42,529 bases of DNA from assembly GCA_021781995.1 (NCBI GenBank), contig JAJXVT010000009.1, positions 1 to 42,529 on the forward strand. The letters are read 5' to 3'. This stretch comes from a bacterium (GTDB lineage: Bacteria > Chlamydiota > Chlamydiia > Chlamydiales > SM23-39). Position 1 is the stretch's first letter. The number at the start of each line of letters is the position of its first letter. Made by a program: the position numbers and the translations under genes. Below, piece by piece: positions 36,601 to 42,529 of this stretch. The notes under the pieces were generated by a model that did not search any database, was not told the origin of the DNA, and was given only the letters and a program-made list of their open reading frames with translations.

Positions 36601-37212
36601 AATCGTCGAAATTTTCACGGAAATGTAATCGATATTGGATTTTGCGAGATCATTGAGATAAATTTGCAATCGTTTTTGAGCTTCCGTTTCGCTTAAAATT
36701 GCCTCGCCTAAATGATTGAGATTGAGTTTTACCCCTTCTGCTATGCGCTGTTGAATGTGTTTTTCTAGAGGATCGGATTCTCCCGGTAAAATTACGCGCT
36801 CTGTTTGTTTGCGTAATTCATATGCAGCTATAGGGATCAAAAATTGAGCGGCCTGGGGAGGTAGGGTACGAAACGCTAAAAGTTGAGCTCTTTTGAACCA
36901 ATCGAAATATTGTGGTACCCCCATCAAGTGAAGTAGATAGATCAGCTGATTTGCAACGCGTTTGTGATTAGAGCTTCGGAAGCATTCATCTGTCATAGAC
37001 ATGGTAAAAGCTTTGCCTGTCGGGTCTTTCATAAGACGCGTGAGCTGCGCCTGGATCTCTTGTTCAGCGCGCGTCATATTTTGTGATGCCTCTTCTAGCA
37101 TTTTAGATGCTAGTTCGATACTGCGCCGCTTTCTCTCTTCCATCGAGAGAGGTTTGCCTTTTATAGAATCTAATAGTTCAAATGCTGCTTCCATTTGCAT
37201 TGACAAAGACAT
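33607..37212 (-). CDS. putA: Bifunctional proline dehydrogenase / delta-1-pyrroline-5-carboxylate dehydrogenase (PutA-like)
   Basis: A 1201-residue enzyme that oxidises proline to glutamate in two steps. Residues ~100-470 are the FAD-binding PRODH barrel, with ISVKISTIFSQINLLAW, HAWIKIRIVKGANLAMEQFE, and EPYVGFEMLEGMADHIRRVV. Residues ~540-1010 are the aldehyde dehydrogenase domain, with VLVVSPWNFPAAIPAGGML, the general-base glutamate in LAAETGGKNSMII, and the catalytic cysteine in GHGGQKCSAAS. A further ~180 residues form a C-terminal domain (contains LRVCAAALTVGADFEISYS). The ribbon-helix-helix DNA-binding domain of E. coli PutA is absent, so it should not be an autorepressor. ATG 37212 has GAGG 4 bases upstream. 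Proline would feed glutamate and reduced carriers to the TCA cycle and respiration. Confidence 0.93.
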   Translation of the reverse strand: MSLSMQMEAAFELLDSIKGKPLSMEERKRRSIELASKMLEEASQNMTRAEQEIQAQLTRLMKDPTGKAFTMSMTDECFRSSNHKRVANQLIYLLHLMGVPQYFDWFKRAQLLAFRTLPPQAAQFLIPIAAYELRKQTERVILPGESDPLEKHIQQRIAEGVKLNLNHLGEAILSETEAQKRLQIYLNDLAKSNIDYISVKISTIFSQINLLAWEYSIESIAMALRLLYRAAMAHPIIKADGTQEYKFVNLDMEEYRDLPLTVSVFKRVLDEPEFQNLSAGIVLQAYLPDSFIVQKELTQWAKERINHGHAWIKIRIVKGANLAMEQFEASLKGWPQAPYAAKVEVDANYKRMVTYGCIAENARAVHLGVASHNLFDIAYAMLLRSENQVEPYVGFEMLEGMADHIRRVVQKLTGDILLYCPVATKQEFQHAIAYLVRRLDENTGAENFLRHVFGLKPGSESWDSQTALFFQACDEINNTYAHPRRHQNRLKHPTAPELHTPFENEPDTDFSLPQNRAWAEAIAQTWRSPTIKPIPLVIASKELWDNQDGVGHSPNHAVKPLYFYAKAQKHHLEEALHCAKAHEKQWSNTSVEHRSHILAQVAQKLRERRGELIGAMMADGGKTISEADPEVSEAIDFAEYYRRRMEKMWSIQDIQWTSKGTVLVVSPWNFPAAIPAGGMLAALATGNCVLFKPASDSVLVGWHIINAFWDAGVPKEALQFVPCSGDEAGSMLIQDPRINCVILTGGTDTAKKFLKMRPGLDLAAETGGKNSMIITAMADRDLAIKDLIHSAFGHGGQKCSAASLAILEAEIYDDPHFRRHLAEAVASLKLGPSHELSTKLSPLIHEPRGVLKRGLTTLEPGEEWLLQPKVDDNNPALWSPGIKLGVKPGGFTHMTELFGPVLGLMRAENLQHALQLANAVPFGLTSGLQSLDQREQDLWIEQIEAGNLYVNRTITGAVVRRQPFGGTKASNFGGGAKAGGPNYLFEFAIAKQKTLPREKAPVNERVNNLTAFLDKIDLSAEQLGLWTASVANYAYWWKRLKQDRDPTKIVGQDNFFRYLPRKKIALRLEKGANPLDALRVCAAALTVGADFEISYSHDTSKHGELNWLELAPIVKVEEENEMQFMQKIKNGQFQRVRLIEKASSALKAVAAETATHLVDASVLANGRLELLHYLREVAISIDYHRYGNLSLREGELRKPIL

Positions 37213-37434
37213 GAGACCTCAGCGTAAGTGGTGTATATCTCGCGCATCAAGCATCGCTATGAACTGCGCCTCGTGTTCAAAGCAAACAGCTTGCATATTA
37301 TTGAATCGAGTCTTATACCGATCTTTGAATTGCGCGCGATATATCTACCCTATAACATATTTTAGCTACTTTGCGCAAAAAAAATACGTCATCAAGACTT
37401 GCGGCCATTATCAAAGCGTGCCATAATATGTGGT

Positions 37435-38661
37435 ATGCTGCATTTTTGTGTTTTTCTTTTTTTTCTTTTACTAGGCGATGTCGAGGCTGCAATTGTCAGC
37501 CCTGGTGTAGATGTTTTTTTTGAGGAAAAAAGATTTTTGCAATGGAAAGGAAAGCGAATCGGTTTGATTACGAATCAAACCGGGGTAAATAGCCAGTTAA
37601 AAACGACTGTCGATTTGTTTTTAGAACATGAAGGGTCGTACCGATTAACTGCACTTTATTCTCCTGAACACGGTCTTTCCGGAAAGAGCTACGCATGGGA
37701 GTCGGTCGATCATCAACAGCATAAAAATTTGCCCGTATATAGCTTACATGGGGAGACTCGCAGGCCAACTGCTGCAATGCTAGACAATGTGGATGTTTTG
37801 GTGTACGACATTCAGTGTACTGGAGTGAGGGCCTATACTTATCCGACCACTTTATTTTATTGCATGGAAGAAGCTGTCAAAAAAGGATTGGAGGTTGTGG
37901 TGTTAGATCGGCCCAATCCGATCAATGGAGTTACCGTTGATGGGCCTATGCTGGAAGATAAATGGCGCTCATATATTGGTTATATCAATGTCCCTTATTG
38001 TCATGGAATGACGATCGGAGAATTAGCCCAATTATTCAATACCGAATACAAAATTGGATGCAAATTGACTGTAATTCCGATGAAAGGATGGGAGCGCAAA
38101 ATGTCTTATCGGGACACCGGATTGCATTGGATTCCTCCCAGCCCGAATATTCCAGAGCCTGATACGGCGATTTTTTCTTCGTCTACGGGACTTTTAGGTG
38201 AGCTGCAAATCGCCAATATAGGCATTGGATTCACTTTGCCTTTCAAAATTGTGGGCGCTCCATGGATTCATGCCGATGATTTTGCAGAAAAATTAAACCA
38301 ACAAAAATTGCCAGGAGTGTTGTTTCAGCCCTATCATTATCGCCCATTTTGGGGCATGTTTAAAGGGGTGGACTGTGAAGGTGTATTGATCAAAATCACT
38401 GATTTTACTGTCTATCGCCCCGTTGCGGTGCAATATTTAATCTTAGGTATGTTGAAAAGTATGTATCCTAAGGAATTTATGAAACAATTTGGCAAAAGCC
38501 ACGGGGCAAAAGAGTTGTTTTGCAAGGCCAACGGAACAGACGCGATATATCGAATTTTATCTGATGAAAAATATCCTGCATGGAAGTTGATCGACTTTCA
38601 AAAAGAAGAAAGAACGTCATTTCAGGAATTGCGAAAAAAATACCTACTTTATAAAAATTAG
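37435..38661 (+). CDS. namZ: DUF1343 / NamZ-type exo-beta-N-acetylmuramidase
   Basis: A 408-residue exported protein: a short signal peptide (MLHFCVFLFFLLLGDVEA) and then the DUF1343 domain. Hallmarks are VSPGVDVFFEEK, RIGLITNQTGVNSQ, LYSPEHGLSGKS, LVYDIQCTGVRAYTYPTTLF, VVLDRPNPINGVTVDGPML, and WIPPSPNIPEPDTAIFSSST. The Bacillus member NamZ (YbbC) removes N-acetylmuramic acid from the non-reducing ends of peptidoglycan fragments (family GH171); that activity is inferred here. ATG 37435 is chosen because it starts the signal peptide; the frame is open to a TTG at 37399. In C. trachomatis a DUF1343 gene also neighbours groEL2 (from memory). The 222-base gap to the divergent putA shows only AT-rich promoter-like sequence. 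Confidence 0.85.
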   Translation: MLHFCVFLFFLLLGDVEAAIVSPGVDVFFEEKRFLQWKGKRIGLITNQTGVNSQLKTTVDLFLEHEGSYRLTALYSPEHGLSGKSYAWESVDHQQHKNLPVYSLHGETRRPTAAMLDNVDVLVYDIQCTGVRAYTYPTTLFYCMEEAVKKGLEVVVLDRPNPINGVTVDGPMLEDKWRSYIGYINVPYCHGMTIGELAQLFNTEYKIGCKLTVIPMKGWERKMSYRDTGLHWIPPSPNIPEPDTAIFSSSTGLLGELQIANIGIGFTLPFKIVGAPWIHADDFAEKLNQQKLPGVLFQPYHYRPFWGMFKGVDCEGVLIKITDFTVYRPVAVQYLILGMLKSMYPKEFMKQFGKSHGAKELFCKANGTDAIYRILSDEKYPAWKLIDFQKEERTSFQELRKKYLLYKN

Positions 38662-38684
38662 CAATCCGCAAGCGAGATCGCTAA
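38658..38684 (+). promoter_or_regulatory. CIRCE-like HrcA operator
   Basis: A 27-base element made of two 9-base arms, TTAGCAATC and GATCGCTAA, separated by exactly 9 bases. Against the CIRCE consensus (TTAGCACTC-N9-GAGTGCTAA) the left arm matches 8/9 and the right arm 7/9; the arms are complementary to each other at 8/9 positions. It lies 66 bases before the groEL start, just upstream of a sigma-70-type promoter, and overlaps the stop codon of the DUF1343 gene. CIRCE is bound by the heat-shock repressor HrcA in chlamydiae and many other bacteria. Confidence 0.78.
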
Positions 38685-38691
38685 CCTCGCC

Positions 38692-38720
38692 TTGACGAAA
38701 AACTGAAGGTGATTTACGAT
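38692..38720 (+). promoter_or_regulatory. Sigma-70-type (sigma-66) promoter of the groEL paralogue
   Basis: A -35 box TTGACG (5/6 to TTGACA, 38692-38697) is separated by 17 bases from TACGAT (4/6 to TATAAT, 38715-38720). Transcription would start near 38727, leaving a ~24-base leader that contains the GAGG ribosome-binding site 6 bases before the ATG. The CIRCE-like element ends 7 bases before the -35 box. Confidence 0.6.
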
Positions 38721-38741
38721 CGATCCCAAAATCTACATTAG

Positions 38742-40409
<1,668 letters not shown>

Positions 40410-40432
40410 AAGACTTGTGGCATCTAATATCG

Positions 40433-41218
40433 CTATTTTTTCGAGGTGGCAAAGAGAAATCCTAGCCACCCCTCCCTTTCTAGGCATTCAATGAGATGCC
40501 ATCCCCATCGAGCAGTAATTTCTAAATACTGCTCTTTTTGTTCTCGTAAAATACCGGATACAATCCAGAGTTTTGCTAAACGATTGAGCGTTTTTTTTTG
40601 TCGCATTACTAGTGTTTGCTCAGATATGATCATGTTCATGAGCATAATGTGATTACCCAATAGATATGCCGGTATGCGAAGACTAAAATGAGCTATAAGA
40701 TGGTTTAAGCGAGCGTTTTCGCGAGCATGCGCGAGAGCATTTGGGTCAATGTCTACACCACGCGCAGCTTTAGCTCCGAGTAATAAAGCGGCAAGGGCTA
40801 ATATGCCGCTGCCGCAGCCGATATCCAGTATTGATTGATTGTGTACGTGGTATTGCAGCAACTGAAGCATTAAATAAGTGGTAGGATGTGATAAATCGCC
40901 AAACCCAGGTCCTGGATGGAGAACAAGGGTTGCCTGAGCGCCAAATTTTGATAAATCGATATGGGCTTGGCCATCGTAAAAATTCTCGGCAAATTGCTCC
41001 CATTGTGCTGCCCAATTTATAGTTTCTGTTTGTTTTTGCTCTGAAAGAATCGAAAGTTTAGGAATCGGTAGAGACTTTTCAGCTACCCCTCCGATCATTT
41101 GATCCCCAGTCGCATCATCTTCTATGCAAAAAATATGTTGAAGTCCTAAAGTTTTTAGTTCTTTTAAAGCATCTTCTGGGTCTATACCCTCTATGATCTG
41201 ATAGAAAGATGAAATCAT
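40433..41218 (-). CDS. prmA: PrmA-like ribosomal protein L11 methyltransferase
   Basis: A 261-residue protein whose C-terminal half is a class I SAM methyltransferase. Motif I is ILDIGCGSGILALAALLLGA (residues ~127-146), followed by the acidic loop GVDIDPNALAHARENA. Upstream, LHPGPGFGDLSHPTTYLMLQ corresponds to the PrmA segment PGxAFGTGxHxTT, in altered form. The usual D-x-V-x-A-N-I active-site strand reads HIMLMNMIIS, keeping the Asn. The N-terminal ~90 residues replace the L11-binding domain and are divergent. It would trimethylate L11, but another small substrate is possible given these changes. ATG 41218 overlaps the trkH stop by four bases (ATGA), showing coupling; an earlier in-frame start at 41305 would lie within trkH. 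Confidence 0.72.
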   Translation of the reverse strand: MISSFYQIIEGIDPEDALKELKTLGLQHIFCIEDDATGDQMIGGVAEKSLPIPKLSILSEQKQTETINWAAQWEQFAENFYDGQAHIDLSKFGAQATLVLHPGPGFGDLSHPTTYLMLQLLQYHVHNQSILDIGCGSGILALAALLLGAKAARGVDIDPNALAHARENARLNHLIAHFSLRIPAYLLGNHIMLMNMIISEQTLVMRQKKTLNRLAKLWIVSGILREQKEQYLEITARWGWHLIECLEREGWLGFLFATSKK

Positions 41219-42528
41219 TCGTGTTTCCAAAAGGATGGGAGTAGAATCAGCAATAGAATATAGTATTCCAGGCGTCCAAGCAACATCCAAATAATCGACA
41301 TACATTCCGAAAATGGTGGCAAAATGGCAAAGGAATCATTAGGGCCGGCTGACCGAAATGCAGCTCCCACGTTGTTCAGAAAACAACCCATTAAACCTAA
41401 AGCAGTTTCGGGATCCACCCCATCTAAAATAAGAATGACCGTTCCCAAAACGGTGAAAAAGGCGACGATGCAAAAAAAAGCCAAAACGGTTAAAGAGTTT
41501 TTATCATCAATCTCTGTCTGCCCAATTTTAAAAATACGAACCGCATCGGGTCGATAAATAGACTCTAGGCGATAAAGAATAATTTTATACAGAATGTAAA
41601 ACCGAGAAGTCTTAATACCTCCAGCAGTGGAACCAGACATGCCCCCGACAAACATTAATAACAACATAAACATTTGTGAAGGAAATGGCCATACGTCGTA
41701 GTTAGCGGTGGTAAATCCGGTAGATGTTTGAACTGATACTGCCTGAAAAATACCAGCTCTAAGAGCTTCTCCGAATGAATAAATTTCTGAATCCACTGTA
41801 AATGCTGTTTTATCAGTTCCAGTTAAAAAGAAAGAAATCAAAGCAGATCCTGAGATAACTATAATTATGAATAATATAAAATCCGGCGTGCACAATTTCT
41901 TGAATTTACCTTTTAATATTTCGAAATATAAGGCAAAGTTAATGCTGCCTGCAAGCATGAAAATAATAGTCACCCATTCAGTAGTAGAAGAATTATAATC
42001 TGCGATGCTTCCATTTCGAACAGAAAACCCACCTGTAGAGATAGTGCTTAAAGAAGTACAAATTGCATCAAATAAGGGGATGTTGTGGTTGGTCCACATA
42101 AGAAAAATAATTTGTAATAAAGTTAGTGTAGCATACAACTTCCAAAGTTGAGATGCCGTTTGTTTGATTCGAGGACTTATTCCTTCTTTAATTGGTCCTG
42201 TAATTTCAGTTTGATATAAAAATTTCCCTCCTACCTTTAGAGCAGGAAGGACTGTTAAAAAAATCACAACAATCCCAAGACCTCCAATCCATTGCAATAA
42301 GCTCCGCCAAAGTAAAACCGCTTTACTTACAGCTTCAACTCCCGATGCAATGATTAGGCCTGTATCTGCATCTCGAATTGGAGTAACTGTGCCGTAAAAA
42401 GAATAAGTTTTTCCTGGAACATGCGGATTTGTGATATAAATGGGGATTTCATGTCCTAATGGGCTGTATGCTTTTGGATATAACATACTAGCGCCAGTGG
42501 TGGTTAACCCTGACATAGCTTCAAAATA
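41215..42528 (-). CDS. trkH: TrkH-type potassium uptake membrane subunit (N-terminus outside window)
   Basis: A 437-residue C-terminal portion of a Trk/Ktr potassium channel subunit. The frame continues through the window edge (Y-F-E-A before the first internal Met), so the start is missing. K+ selectivity-filter loops with their key glycines are visible: MSGLTTTGASML (pore loop 1), SLSTISTGGFSVRNGS (loop 2), VSVQTSTGFTTANYD (loop 3) and LNNVGAAFRSAGPNDS (loop 4). Between them are membrane pairs such as WRSLLQWIGGLGIVVIFLTV and LLLMFVGGMSGSTAGGIKTSR. It would work with a TrkA-type regulator, which is not seen here. Loop 4 has NNVGAAFRSAGP, as in TrkH. The stop overlaps the downstream prmA-like gene by four bases. 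Confidence 0.93.
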   Translation of the reverse strand, partial: YFEAMSGLTTTGASMLYPKAYSPLGHEIPIYITNPHVPGKTYSFYGTVTPIRDADTGLIIASGVEAVSKAVLLWRSLLQWIGGLGIVVIFLTVLPALKVGGKFLYQTEITGPIKEGISPRIKQTASQLWKLYATLTLLQIIFLMWTNHNIPLFDAICTSLSTISTGGFSVRNGSIADYNSSTTEWVTIIFMLAGSINFALYFEILKGKFKKLCTPDFILFIIIVISGSALISFFLTGTDKTAFTVDSEIYSFGEALRAGIFQAVSVQTSTGFTTANYDVWPFPSQMFMLLLMFVGGMSGSTAGGIKTSRFYILYKIILYRLESIYRPDAVRIFKIGQTEIDDKNSLTVLAFFCIVAFFTVLGTVILILDGVDPETALGLMGCFLNNVGAAFRSAGPNDSFAILPPFSECMSIIWMLLGRLEYYILLLILLPSFWKHE

Positions 42529-42529
42529 T

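Noticed and set aside
37399-37427. Promoter-like TTGCGG-17-CATAAT before the DUF1343 gene
   Set aside because: The -35 box is poor and the predicted transcription start would fall on the chosen start codon, so it was not listed as a promoter.
38658-38684. Interpretation of the CIRCE-like palindrome as a terminator for the DUF1343 gene
   Set aside because: There is no T-run on the plus-strand side, and the 9-9-9 spacing with the TTAGC/GCTAA ends fits an HrcA operator much better.

Overview
The window looks like a chromosomal segment of a non-Chlamydiaceae member of the Chlamydiae (a Simkania/Parachlamydia/Waddlia-like 'environmental' chlamydia). No genus can be named from sequence alone. The reasons are: a greA fused behind a large N-terminal domain, a double-length thyX-type gene, a stand-alone groEL paralogue, tyrosine permease tyrP, and local gene orders (hemB/greA/thyX; groEL paralogue, DUF1343 gene, uvrD, rpoN) that match what I recall of Chlamydia trachomatis. 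These sit alongside genes that Chlamydiaceae lack or that I do not expect there (PutA, methionine salvage enzymes, Kdo hydroxylase, a GH63 enzyme, Legionella-MOMP-like porins). The sequence is moderately AT-rich and very densely coding. No intergenic gap exceeds about 300 bases, and I saw no tRNA, rRNA, insertion sequence, prophage or CRISPR array.

Layout. 1-3067: the end of a GH63-type glycosidase, then two tandem outer-membrane porin paralogues, each with its own intrinsic terminator. 3255-6261: an NlpC/P60 hydrolase with a possible 65-residue companion, divergent from an OppA-type lipoprotein and a small exported protein. 6262-9723: a translationally overlapped minus-strand cluster of a PilM/GspL-like inner-membrane protein, a single-pass membrane protein and a MORN-repeat lipoprotein. 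9775-12548: yggT-dus, then an exported protein with eight propeller-like repeats. 12736-17104: a minus-strand run hemB-greA-rdgB-yacP-like. 17188-22027: thyX-tyrP-uvrB with overlapping ends. 22017-27574: topA and rpoN facing a coupled pair, an HExxH membrane protein and a Kdo hydroxylase. 27639-31157: a GT9-type glycosyltransferase and methionine-salvage genes (an mtnC-mtnB fusion and mtnA). 31154-37212: uvrD/pcrA, a small ORF and a large PutA-like proline oxidation enzyme. 37435-40409: a NamZ/DUF1343 muramidase and a groEL paralogue preceded by a CIRCE-like operator. 40433-42528: prmA-like and trkH, which runs off the window.

Functional themes. Cell-envelope functions recur: porins, Kdo modification, a GT9 enzyme, two peptidoglycan hydrolases, and a putative secretion platform. 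DNA maintenance (uvrB, uvrD, topA, rdgB, thyX) is interleaved with scavenging or recycling of amino acids (oppA, tyrP, putA, mtnA/B/C), as expected of an intracellular bacterium living on host metabolites. The most interesting points are the CIRCE-like element in front of a groEL paralogue, the MtnC-MtnB fusion in the opposite order to the plant enzyme, the PilM/GspL-like cluster, and the Kdo hydroxylase. Comparisons with C. trachomatis gene numbers come from memory and were not looked up.
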